NCBI GenBank assembly: GCA_036499825.1
Contig: DASYCZ010000015.1
Location: 1 to 64,000, forward strand
Direction: 5' to 3'
Source: Paradevosia sp036499825
GTDB lineage: Bacteria > Pseudomonadota > Alphaproteobacteria > Rhizobiales > Devosiaceae
Length of the DNA: 64,000 nt
A program made the position numbers and the translations under genes. Under the pieces are notes generated by a model. It searched no databases and had not been told where the DNA came from. It saw nothing but the letters and a program-made list of their open reading frames with translations. Position 1 is the stretch's first letter. Every line of letters begins with the position of its first letter. Positions 16,457-24,393 of the stretch are shown here, piece after piece.

Positions 16457-18556
16457 TTAGCGCGTAAAGCTCTGCGCGTTGCCGGCGTCGACGTTGATGA
16501 TGTTGCCGGTCGACTTGGCGGAGGCGTCCGAGGCGAAGAAATAGATGGCCTCGGCGATGTCCTCGGGGAACACCGACCGCTTCAGCATCGAGCGCTGGCG
16601 ATACATTTCCTCAAGGCCATCCTTGTCGGTCTTGTAGGTCGAGGCGCGCTGCTCGAGCCATTCGCCGGCCCAGATCTTGGAGCCGCGCAGCACTGCGTCC
16701 GGATTGACCGTGTTGACGCGGATCTGCTCGGCCGCACCTTCCAGCGCCAGGCAGCGGGCGAGGTGGATTTCGGCCGCCTTGGCGGTGCAGTAGGCTGCGG
16801 CGTTGGGCGAAGCCGCGAGGCCGTTCTTGGAGGCGACGAAGACGACGTTGCCGCCGATCTTCTGGGCCCGGAACAGGCGGAAGGCTTCGCGCGAGACGAG
16901 GAAATAGCCCGTGGACAGGATGTCCATGTTCTTGTTCCAGAGTTCCAGCGTCGTCTCCTCGATCGGCGCCGATGAGGCGAGACCCGCATTGGAGACGAGG
17001 ATGTCGATGCCGCCGAATTCCACCGCCGTATGGGCGAAGCCGGCGATCACCGCGGCTTCCGAAGTGACGTTGAGCTTGACCGGGCGAACGACATCCTTGC
17101 CGAACACCTTGGCGAGTTCGTCATTGACGGCGGCCAGCGCCGGCTCGTCGATATCGGCGAGCACCACGCAGGCCCCCTCGCGCAGCAGCCGCACGGCGGT
17201 AGCCTTGCCGATGCCGCCGGCGCCGCCGGTGACGAGGGCGATCTGGCCGGCGAGCGATTTCGGCTTAGGCATGCGCGACAGCTTGGCTTCCTCAAGCAGC
17301 CAGTATTCGATGTCGAAGGCTTCCTGCTCGGGCAGGCCCTGATAGGTCGAGACGGTCGAGGAGCCGCGCATCACATTGATGGCGTTGACGTAGAATTCGC
17401 CCGAGATGCGGGCCGTGGCCTTGTCCTTGGCGAAGGTGAACATGCCGACGCCCGGCATCAGGTAGACGACGGCGTTGGGATCGCGCACCGCCGGGGAATC
17501 GGGGTGCTTGGAGCGGTCGTAATAGGCCTGGTAATCGACGCGGTAGGCGGCGATATCGGCTTCCAGCTTGGCGATCACCGCATCGACATCGGGCTTGGCG
17601 GGATCGAACTCGATGACCAGCGGCCGGATCTTGGTCCTGAGGAAATGGTCGGGGCAGGACGTGCCGAGCGCCGCCAGCGGGCGCAGATTGTTGGAGTTGA
17701 CGAATTCCAGCACGGCGGCGGAATCGTCGAAATGGCCGAGCTTGTGGCTGTCTTCCGAGATGAGGCCGCGGATCTTGGGCATCAGCTTGGCGGCGACGGC
17801 ACGGCGGTCATCGGCTGAGAGCGACTGTACGGCGGCGCCGCCGAAGATAGGCCGGCCGGCGGTCTCTTTTTCGAACCACTCGATGGCCTGGTTGATGACC
17901 CTTATGGTGGTCTCGTAGCACGCCTTGGGCGTATCGCCCCAGGTGAACAGGCCATGGCTTTCGAGGATGACGCCCTCGGCCCCGGGATGATCGAGGCAGA
18001 ACTTTTCCAGCCACAGGCCGAGCTCGAAGCCCGGACGCTTCCACGGCAGCCAACCGATCTTGTCGCCGAAGATCTGTTGCGTCAGCGCCTTGCTGTCCTT
18101 GCTGGCCGCAATGGCGATAATGGCGTCGGGATGCATGTGATCCACATAGGCATGCGGCACATAGGCATGCAGCGGCGTATCGATGGAGGCGGCGCGCGGG
18201 TTGAGGTTGAAGGTCGCGTGCGGCAGGTAGCCGACCATTTCGTCTTCATGGGCAAGGCCGCGATAGAGGCCCTTGAGGGCGCGAAGCTTGTCCATATAGA
18301 GGGTCGAGAAGCCATCGAGCTTGATGGAGGCGCTGTCGCCGCCCGAGCCCTTGACCCACAGCACTTCGACCATCTGGCCGGTCAGCGGGTCTTTTTCCAT
18401 GATCTTGGAGGAGGTGTTGCCGCCGCCGTAATTGGTGACGCGCTTGTCCGAGCCCAGGATATTGGAGCGATAGACGAGCCGTTCCGGCTCGGTCATCCCG
18501 GCCGCCTTGGCATCGTCCCACAGGTTTTGAAGGCGCGCGGGCGCGGTATCGGGCAT
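16457..18556 (-). CDS. rhaD: Bifunctional rhamnulose-1-phosphate aldolase / L-lactaldehyde dehydrogenase RhaD
   Basis: Splits L-rhamnulose 1-phosphate into dihydroxyacetone phosphate and L-lactaldehyde, and oxidises the latter. The 699-residue fusion has an N-terminal class II aldolase domain (about 1-430), with the substrate loop NYGGGNTSSKI and the zinc-site region YVPHAYVDHMHPDAIIA. The C-terminal short-chain dehydrogenase domain starts near 430 (ALVTGGAGGIGKATAVRLL), with NNAG-like SNAGLASSAP and catalytic YCTAKAA near 590. The start is ATG 18556, with GAGGAG upstream, giving the usual family length. It heads the rhaDI operon, divergent from rhaR. Confidence 0.94.
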   Translation of the reverse strand: MPDTAPARLQNLWDDAKAAGMTEPERLVYRSNILGSDKRVTNYGGGNTSSKIMEKDPLTGQMVEVLWVKGSGGDSASIKLDGFSTLYMDKLRALKGLYRGLAHEDEMVGYLPHATFNLNPRAASIDTPLHAYVPHAYVDHMHPDAIIAIAASKDSKALTQQIFGDKIGWLPWKRPGFELGLWLEKFCLDHPGAEGVILESHGLFTWGDTPKACYETTIRVINQAIEWFEKETAGRPIFGGAAVQSLSADDRRAVAAKLMPKIRGLISEDSHKLGHFDDSAAVLEFVNSNNLRPLAALGTSCPDHFLRTKIRPLVIEFDPAKPDVDAVIAKLEADIAAYRVDYQAYYDRSKHPDSPAVRDPNAVVYLMPGVGMFTFAKDKATARISGEFYVNAINVMRGSSTVSTYQGLPEQEAFDIEYWLLEEAKLSRMPKPKSLAGQIALVTGGAGGIGKATAVRLLREGACVVLADIDEPALAAVNDELAKVFGKDVVRPVKLNVTSEAAVIAGFAHTAVEFGGIDILVSNAGLASSAPIEETTLELWNKNMDILSTGYFLVSREAFRLFRAQKIGGNVVFVASKNGLAASPNAAAYCTAKAAEIHLARCLALEGAAEQIRVNTVNPDAVLRGSKIWAGEWLEQRASTYKTDKDGLEEMYRQRSMLKRSVFPEDIAEAIYFFASDASAKSTGNIINVDAGNAQSFTR

Positions 18557-18618
18557 GATCGTCTCCTCGAAAGCTGAAATGTCGGCAGTTGCGGCGAAGA
18601 ACGCCATAGCAGCCTGTT

Positions 18619-18695
18619 ATTGTCAATCACAAACAATCATGACCAGTCATGAACGCGCATCATGGGCGGAATAGTCCGGAATGCTGATTGACAAT
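18619..18695. promoter_or_regulatory. Divergent rhaD/rhaR control region
   Basis: An 11-bp perfect inverted repeat, ATTGTCAATCA (18619-18629) and TGATTGACAAT (18685-18695), brackets a second dyad, CATGAC-CA-GTCATG (18638-18651). The outer repeats carry TTGACA, facing rhaD on the minus strand and rhaR on the plus strand. The symmetric layout suggests binding sites for the DeoR-type regulator RhaR, with the inner dyad as another site. No good -10 boxes are visible at standard spacing. Confidence 0.55.
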
Positions 18696-18706
18696 GATCG
18701 GAATTG

Positions 18707-19546
18707 ATGGAAGCAAAGAAGAAGGGGAGGACGTCGAGCGTGCACGAAACTGAACGCCACAGGATCATCATGGCCGCGGTGCAATCGCGCGCCGTCGCCA
18801 CCGTCGCCGAACTGGTCGAATTGACCGGGGCGTCGGAGGCCACGATCCGTCGCGATATCGCAGCGCTGCATGTCCAGGCCAAGCTCCGCCGGGTGCGCGG
18901 CGGCGCCGAGGCGGTCAATCCGCCCGAACAGGGGGCCCTGCTCGGCCGGCCCTTCGCCGTCAACGAGACCATCAATATCGGCGCCAAGCGCGCCATTGCG
19001 CGCGTCGCCGCCGACATGTGCAAGGATGGCGAGCCCATCATCATCAATGGCGGCACCACCACCTACCAGATGGTGCATTACCTCACCGAGCGCCGGCTGT
19101 CGGTGTTCACCAATTCCTTCGCCATCGCCGAGCACCTGCTGCACCATTCGCGCAACCACGTGGTCATTCCGGGCGGCACGGTCTATCGCGAGCAGAACGT
19201 CATCCTGTCGCCGTTCGGCGGCGTGGTGGCGGGGCATTTCTATGCCCGCAAGATGTTCATCGGTTGCCAGGGCCTCAGCCAGCACGGGCTGATGGAAACC
19301 GACCCGATGGTGGTGCAATCCGAAATGGGCCTCATCGGCCAGGCGGACGAATTGATCGTCCTCGCCGATTCCTCGAAATTTTCCGGACGGTCGAGCCTCA
19401 TCCTGTGTGGGCTGGATCGTATCGGAACCGTCGTCACCGATCGCGGCATAAGCGATGAGGACAGACAAATGCTCGAAAAGGCCGGCGTCAAGCTGGTCCT
19501 GGCCGATGCATATAACGAGACTATGCAAACGTCGTCGGTCGCCTGA
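18707..19546 (+). CDS. rhaR: DeoR family regulator RhaR
   Basis: Sugar-phosphate-responsive repressor of the rhamnose locus. The 279-residue protein has an N-terminal winged helix (VATVAELVELTGASEATIRRDIAALHVQ) and a C-terminal DeoRC ligand domain (PIIINGGTTTYQMVHYLT, VIPGGTVYREQNVILSPFGG, MFIGCQGLSQHGLMETDPMV, ELIVLADSSKFSGRSSLILCGLDRI). Position and type match the DeoR regulator that heads the Rhizobium leguminosarum rhamnose operon. I chose ATG 18707. A TTG directly before it is also possible. It is followed after 32 bases by rhaS and divergent from rhaD, so it likely controls both operons. Confidence 0.9.
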   Translation: MEAKKKGRTSSVHETERHRIIMAAVQSRAVATVAELVELTGASEATIRRDIAALHVQAKLRRVRGGAEAVNPPEQGALLGRPFAVNETINIGAKRAIARVAADMCKDGEPIIINGGTTTYQMVHYLTERRLSVFTNSFAIAEHLLHHSRNHVVIPGGTVYREQNVILSPFGGVVAGHFYARKMFIGCQGLSQHGLMETDPMVVQSEMGLIGQADELIVLADSSKFSGRSSLILCGLDRIGTVVTDRGISDEDRQMLEKAGVKLVLADAYNETMQTSSVA

Positions 19547-19578
19547 CCCACGGCACATCCAGCTCAGGGAGGACAACT

Positions 19579-20574
19579 ATGAGCTTACTGAAGAAACTGG
19601 CCTTCGCCACCGCGATGGCGGCGGTGTTGGCCGCGGCCCCGCAGGCCCAGGCGGCGACCCGCATCGCCGTGGTGGTGAAGTCGCTCGGCAACGGCTTTTT
19701 CGATGCCGTCAACAAGGGCGCCCAGGAAGCATCCAAGGAACTGGGAGACGTCGAGATCATCTATACGGGCCCGACGCAGGCGACCGCCGAGGCCCAGATC
19801 GAGGTGATCAATTCGCTGATCGCCCAGCAGGTCGACGCCATCGCCATTTCGGCGAACGATCCGGACGCGCTGGTGCCGGCCCTCAAGAAGGCCATGGACC
19901 GCGGCATCACCGTGATCTCGTTCGACTCGGGCGTTTCCAAGGACGGCCGCCAGTTGCACCTCAACCCGTCGGCGACCGATCTCATCGGCGAGACCATCAT
20001 CAAGCTGGCCGCCGATCACCTGCCCGATGGCGGCGACGTGGCTATCCTGTCGGCATCCTCGACGGCCACCAACCAGAACGCCTGGATCGAGGCGGCCAAG
20101 AAGGTGCTGCCAACCAAGTTCCCCAAGATCAACCTCGTCGCCACCGTCTATGGCGATGACGACTCGGCCAAATCGACCGACGAAGCCAAGGGCCTGATCT
20201 CATCCTATCCCAACCTCAAGGCCATCATCGCCCCGACCACGGTCGGCGTCGTGGCCGCCGCCCAGGTGGTGACCGACCAGAACCTCATCGGCAAGATCAA
20301 CGTCACCGGCCTGGCGCTGCCGTCCGAATTCAAGAAGTTCATCGACAACGGCGCCTCGCAGGCCGTGGCACTGTGGAACCCGATCGACCTCGGCTATTCG
20401 GCGACCTATCTGGCCTATGACCTGGCGGTAAAGAAGGCGGAGGCCAAGCCCGGCGCCACCCTCTCCATCGGCCGCGTCGGCACAGTGACGCTCGACGACA
20501 ACAACGAGGCCGCCATGGCCCCGCCGTTCCAGTTCGACAAGTCCAATATCGACGAGTTCTCCAAGATCTATTGA
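19579..20574 (+). CDS. rhaS: Rhamnose ABC transporter substrate-binding protein RhaS
   Basis: Periplasmic binding protein that captures L-rhamnose for RhaTPQ. The 331 residues start with a 25-residue signal peptide (MSLLKKLAFATAMAAVLAAAPQAQA). The mature part is a periplasmic-binding-protein type 1 fold (TRIAVVVKSLGNGFFDAVNKGAQEASKELGD, DAIAISANDPDALVPALKKAMDRGITVISFDSGV, LIGETIIKLAADHLPDGGDVAILSASSTATNQN). It has GGGAGGA 7 bases before the ATG. The C-terminus VTLDDNNEAAMAPPFQFDKSNIDEFSKIY is like RhaS of rhizobia. It is followed by an inverted repeat that may stabilise its mRNA relative to rhaT. Confidence 0.93.
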   Translation: MSLLKKLAFATAMAAVLAAAPQAQAATRIAVVVKSLGNGFFDAVNKGAQEASKELGDVEIIYTGPTQATAEAQIEVINSLIAQQVDAIAISANDPDALVPALKKAMDRGITVISFDSGVSKDGRQLHLNPSATDLIGETIIKLAADHLPDGGDVAILSASSTATNQNAWIEAAKKVLPTKFPKINLVATVYGDDDSAKSTDEAKGLISSYPNLKAIIAPTTVGVVAAAQVVTDQNLIGKINVTGLALPSEFKKFIDNGASQAVALWNPIDLGYSATYLAYDLAVKKAEAKPGATLSIGRVGTVTLDDNNEAAMAPPFQFDKSNIDEFSKIY

Positions 20575-20611
20575 TCGGGGACGCCGACCCGGCCGCCACG
20601 GTGGCCGGGCC

Positions 20612-20728
20612 CAACCCCTCCCTGGCCTTCCCCACAAGGGGGAGGGTTGGATCGAGGCGGTTTCACGCCTAACGCCCCAAGCACACGGCGCCCACCCTCC
20701 CCCTTGTGGGGAGGGCCAGGGAGGGGTC
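20612..20728. repeat. Family A inverted repeat, copy 3 (rhaS-rhaT gap)
   Basis: Left arm ACCCCTCCCTGGCCTTCCCC then ACAAGGGGGAGGGT; right arm ACCCTCCCCCTTGTGGGGAG then GGCCAGGGAGGGGT. The arms are nearly perfect complements, separated by about 45 unique bases, and each arm is a hairpin by itself. The copy lies inside the rhaSTPQK transcript, directly before rhaT. Confidence 0.82.
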
Positions 20729-20748
20729 TTCCTGCAACCGAGCATCCC

Positions 20749-22251
20749 ATGACCGAGCCCCTGCTCACACTCTCCGGCATATCCAAGAGCTTCCCCGGCG
20801 TCAGGGCGCTGCACGATGTCAGCCTTGAGCTCCATCCCGGCCAGGTCACGGCGCTGATCGGCGAGAACGGGGCGGGCAAGTCGACGCTGGTGAAGATCCT
20901 GACCGGCATCTACCAGCCCGATGCCGGCACCATCACGGTCAATGGCCGGGCGGTGACGCTGCCGAGCGCGCATGCGGCCTTTGCACAGGGCATTACGGCC
21001 ATCCACCAGGAAACGGTGCTGTTCGACGAGTTGAGCGTCGCCGAAAACATCTATCTCGGCCACACGCCCAGAACGCGGCTCGGCACCATCGACTGGAAGC
21101 GCATGCGCGAGGATGCGCGGTCGGTTCTGAACGACATGGGGGCCAGCCATATCGCGCCAACGGCGCGGCTCAAGGATCTGGGCATCGCCAACAAGCATCT
21201 GGTGGCGGTGGCGCGGGCCATGTCGATCGATGCCGAAGTCGTCATCATGGACGAGCCCACCGCGGCGCTCAGCCAGAAGGAAATCGAGGACCTGTTCGTC
21301 CTCATCGAGCTGCTGAAACAGGACGGCAAGGCGGTACTGTTCATCTCGCACAAGTTCGACGAGATCTACCGCGTCGCCGACCGCTATACGGTGTTTCGCG
21401 ATGGCGAGATGGTGGGTGCCGGCCTTGTCAAGGATGCGAAACAGAACGACATCGTGCGGCTGATGGTCGGCCGCTCGGTCGAGCAGATCTTCCCCAAGCG
21501 GGAAGCCAAGATCGGCGCGCCGGTGCTGACGGTCTCAGGACTCAGCCACCCCACCGAATTCGACGATATCGGCTTTACCCTCCACCAGGGCGAGATCCTG
21601 GGGTTTTATGGCCTGGTGGGCGCCGGACGCAGCGAGGTGATGCAGGCCATCTTCGGGATCACCCCGCCCTCGCGCGGAACCATCACGCTCGACGGGCAGG
21701 CCATCGCGCCGCGGGCGCCCGCCGATGCCATCAATGCGGGCATCGTCTATGTGCCCGAAGAGCGCGGCAAGCAGGGCGTCGTCATCGGCCTGCCGATCTT
21801 CCAGAACGTGTCGCTGCCCTCGCTGAAGCGCACCAGCAAGTCCGGCGTGCTGCGGCTCAGGGAAGAGTTCGACCTGGCCCGCCATTTCACCGAGCGGCTC
21901 GACCTGCGCGCCGCCTCGCTCAGCCAGGACGTGGGCACGCTGTCGGGCGGCAACCAGCAGAAGGTGGTGATCGCCAAATGGCTGGCGACGAGCCCTCGGG
22001 TGATCGTCCTGGACGAGCCCACCAAGGGCATCGATATCGGCTCCAAGGCGGCGGTGCATGAATTCATGGGCGAGCTGGTGGCGCAGGGCCTGTCGGTGAT
22101 CATGGTTTCCTCCGAACTGCCGGAAGTGCTGGGCATGTCGGACCGGGTGATCGTCATGCGGGAGGGCCGGATCGCCGCGACCTACGACAACAAGGGGCTC
22201 GACCCCGTCACGCTGGTCCAGACCGCGGCCGGTATCGTGGAGGCAGCATGA
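20749..22251 (+). CDS. rhaT: Rhamnose ABC transporter ATP-binding protein RhaT
   Basis: Cytoplasmic ATPase of the rhamnose importer. At 500 residues it is a double-domain sugar ATPase (RbsA type). Domain 1 has Walker A GENGAGKST (38-46) and Walker B VVIMDEPTAALS. Domain 2 has a degenerate Walker A (GLVGAGRSEVM), the signature LSGGNQQKVVIAKWL (near 398) and VIVLDEPTKGIDIGSK. The frame is open through the repeat upstream, but ATG 20749 is the start, because the ABC domain begins there and the upstream sequence is the repeat. It overlaps the rhaP start by 4 bases. Confidence 0.93.
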   Translation: MTEPLLTLSGISKSFPGVRALHDVSLELHPGQVTALIGENGAGKSTLVKILTGIYQPDAGTITVNGRAVTLPSAHAAFAQGITAIHQETVLFDELSVAENIYLGHTPRTRLGTIDWKRMREDARSVLNDMGASHIAPTARLKDLGIANKHLVAVARAMSIDAEVVIMDEPTAALSQKEIEDLFVLIELLKQDGKAVLFISHKFDEIYRVADRYTVFRDGEMVGAGLVKDAKQNDIVRLMVGRSVEQIFPKREAKIGAPVLTVSGLSHPTEFDDIGFTLHQGEILGFYGLVGAGRSEVMQAIFGITPPSRGTITLDGQAIAPRAPADAINAGIVYVPEERGKQGVVIGLPIFQNVSLPSLKRTSKSGVLRLREEFDLARHFTERLDLRAASLSQDVGTLSGGNQQKVVIAKWLATSPRVIVLDEPTKGIDIGSKAAVHEFMGELVAQGLSVIMVSSELPEVLGMSDRVIVMREGRIAATYDNKGLDPVTLVQTAAGIVEAA

Positions 22252-23225
22252 TGGCTATCTTCAAATATCGCGAAGCGCTGCTGGCGCTGGTCATCGCCGT
22301 GATGATCGGCCTGGTGACGCTGCGCTTCCCGGCCTTCGCGGCGCCCGGCAATCTTGGCCAGATCTTCAACGACACCACCATCCTGATCATCGTGGCCCTG
22401 GGGCAGATGGCGGTGATCCTGACGCGCTCGATCGACCTGTCGGTGGCCGCCAACCTTGCGCTCACCGGCATGATCGTCGCCATGATCAACGCGGCCTTTC
22501 CGGGCATTCCCATTCCGCTGCTGATCCTGGGCTGCGCCGTGGTGGGGGCGGCGCTCGGCGCCTTCAACGGCCTGCTGGTGTGGAAGCTCAACATCCCCTC
22601 GATCGTGGTGACGCTGGGCACGCTGACGATTTTCCGCGGGCTCATCTTCGTCATCGCCGGCGGCCAGTGGGTCAATGCCGACGAGATGAGCGAGCCCTTC
22701 ATCCAGCTGCAGCGCGACGTGGTGCTCGGCATCCCGGTGCTGTCCTGGTTCGCCATCGTCATCGCAGTGCTGTTCTACGTGATGATGACCCGCACGCCGC
22801 TCGGCCGCATCATCTACGCCATCGGCGTCAACCCGACGGCGTCGGTCTATGCGGGCATCGATGTGGGGAGGACCAAGTTCATCGCCTTCGTGATTTCGGG
22901 CCTGGTCTCGGGCATCGCCGGCTATCTGATGGTGTCGCGCTACGTCATCGCCTCGGTGGAGGTCGCCAATGGCTATGAGCTGGAAGTCATCGCCGCCTGC
23001 GTCATCGGCGGCGTCTCCATCGCGGGCGGCATCGGCACCGTGCCGGGCGTGATCCTGGGCGCGCTGTTCCTGGGCGTGATCAACAACGCCCTGCCGGTGG
23101 TGCAGATCTCGCCCTTCTGGCAGATGGCCATCTCGGGCGCCGCCATCATCCTCGCCGTCATGTTCAACGCCCGCGGCGAACGCCGCCAGGGGCGGATCAT
23201 CTTGAAGAAGGCGGAGGGGGTGTGA
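22248..23225 (+). CDS. rhaP: Rhamnose ABC transporter permease RhaP
   Basis: Inner-membrane permease of the BPD_transp_2 (RbsC/AraH) type, 325 residues with about 9-10 hydrophobic segments. Family motifs include GQMAVILTRSIDLSVAANLALTGMI, NGLLVWKLNIPSIVVTLGTLTIFRGL and AACVIGGVSIAGGIGTVPGVILGALFLGVINN. Two adjacent ATG codons (22248 and 22251) could both serve, and the first overlaps the rhaT stop. It is expected to form the membrane channel with RhaQ. The gene name follows the R. leguminosarum order S-T-P-Q. Confidence 0.92.
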   Translation: MMAIFKYREALLALVIAVMIGLVTLRFPAFAAPGNLGQIFNDTTILIIVALGQMAVILTRSIDLSVAANLALTGMIVAMINAAFPGIPIPLLILGCAVVGAALGAFNGLLVWKLNIPSIVVTLGTLTIFRGLIFVIAGGQWVNADEMSEPFIQLQRDVVLGIPVLSWFAIVIAVLFYVMMTRTPLGRIIYAIGVNPTASVYAGIDVGRTKFIAFVISGLVSGIAGYLMVSRYVIASVEVANGYELEVIAACVIGGVSIAGGIGTVPGVILGALFLGVINNALPVVQISPFWQMAISGAAIILAVMFNARGERRQGRIILKKAEGV

Positions 23226-23248
23226 TGGAGCGCACAATCATAGCCGCG

Positions 23249-23371
23249 ACCACCCCCCTCCTAGCCTCCCCCACAAGGGGGGAGATACCTGCCGGTGGCT
23301 GGGGCCGCATGGTGCCACCTACACCGAACCACACCTCCCCCCTTGTGGGGGAGGATGGGAGGGGGGTGACC
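23249..23371. repeat. Family A inverted repeat, copy 4 (rhaP-rhaQ gap)
   Basis: Left arm ACCCCCCTCCTAGCCTCCCC then CACAAGGGGGGAG; right arm CTCCCCCCTTGTGGGGGAGG then ATGGGAGGGGGGT. The centre carries a further hairpin with GGTGGC and GCCACC. This is the third copy within the rhamnose locus, and again it lies between two cistrons of one operon. Confidence 0.82.
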
Positions 23372-23394
23372 ATGCACATCAAGGGGAATGGCCC

Positions 23395-24393
23395 ATGACC
23401 GACACGCCCCGCCGCCACATCCCCGACCGGCTCGACAATCCCTGGCGGTCGCGGCTGCTCTCGTGGGAAGCGCTGCTGTTGCTCGTGGCGATCGCGATCT
23501 TCGTGATCAACTCGTTCGCCTCGCCCTATTTCCTCAAGCCCTACAGCCTTTCGGACCTCACCTTCAATTTCACCGAAAAGGCGCTGATCGCGCTGGCCAT
23601 GGCGCTGTTGATCATCGCCGGCGAGATCGATCTGTCGGTCGCCGCCATCATGGCGCTGGCCTCCACCATCATGGGCATGGCGCTGCAATGGGGGGTGGAT
23701 ACGCCCGGTCTCGTCGCCATCGGGCTGGCGGTCGGCCTTGCCTGCGGGGCCTTCAACGGCATGCTGGTGACATGGCTGAGGCTACCCTCGATCGTCGTCA
23801 CCATCGGCACGATGAGCCTGTTTCGCGGCATCTCGTTCATCATCCTGGGCGACCAGGCCTATAAGGGCTATCCGGAAAGCTTCGCCTATTTCGGGCAGGG
23901 CTATGTGTGGTGGGTGATCTCGTTCGAGCTGGTGCTGTTCCTCGCCATGGCGGTGATCTACGGCGTGCTGCTGCACCGCACCAATTTCGGGCGCCGGATC
24001 TTCGCCATCGGGAACAATCCGATAGCGGCGCAGTTCTCCGGGGTGCGGGTCGGCCGCATCAAGTTCATGCTGTTCTGCCTCACCGGGGTGATGAGCGGCC
24101 TTGCCTCCGTGCTGCTGACGGCGCGGCTGGGGTCTACCAGGCCATCGATCGCGCAGGGCTGGGAGCTGGAAGTGATCACCATGGTGGTGCTGGGCGGCGT
24201 CAATATTCTGGGGGGCGGCGGCTCCATCGTCGGCGTAGTCATTGCGGCCTTCATCATGGGGCTGGTAACATTCGGGCTCGGCCTGCTCAACGTGCCGGGA
24301 ATTGTCATGTCCATCTTCATCGGCCTGCTCCTCATCATCGTCATCGCCCTGCCGATCGTCTACGGCATGGTTCGCCGGAGCCGCAGCGCGTGA
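23395..24393 (+). CDS. rhaQ: Rhamnose ABC transporter permease RhaQ
   Basis: Second BPD_transp_2 permease, 332 residues, probably forming a heterodimer with RhaP. Visible blocks are FTEKALIALAMALLIIAGEIDLSVAAIMALAS, FNGMLVTWLRLPSIVVTIGTMSLFRGIS and ELEVITMVVLGGVNILGGGGSIVGVVIAAFIMGLVTFGLGLLN. ATG 23395 has AAGGGG 8 bases upstream. It is separated from rhaP by an inverted repeat, and its stop codon overlaps the GTG start of rhaK. Confidence 0.92.
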   Translation: MTDTPRRHIPDRLDNPWRSRLLSWEALLLLVAIAIFVINSFASPYFLKPYSLSDLTFNFTEKALIALAMALLIIAGEIDLSVAAIMALASTIMGMALQWGVDTPGLVAIGLAVGLACGAFNGMLVTWLRLPSIVVTIGTMSLFRGISFIILGDQAYKGYPESFAYFGQGYVWWVISFELVLFLAMAVIYGVLLHRTNFGRRIFAIGNNPIAAQFSGVRVGRIKFMLFCLTGVMSGLASVLLTARLGSTRPSIAQGWELEVITMVVLGGVNILGGGGSIVGVVIAAFIMGLVTFGLGLLNVPGIVMSIFIGLLLIIVIALPIVYGMVRRSRSA

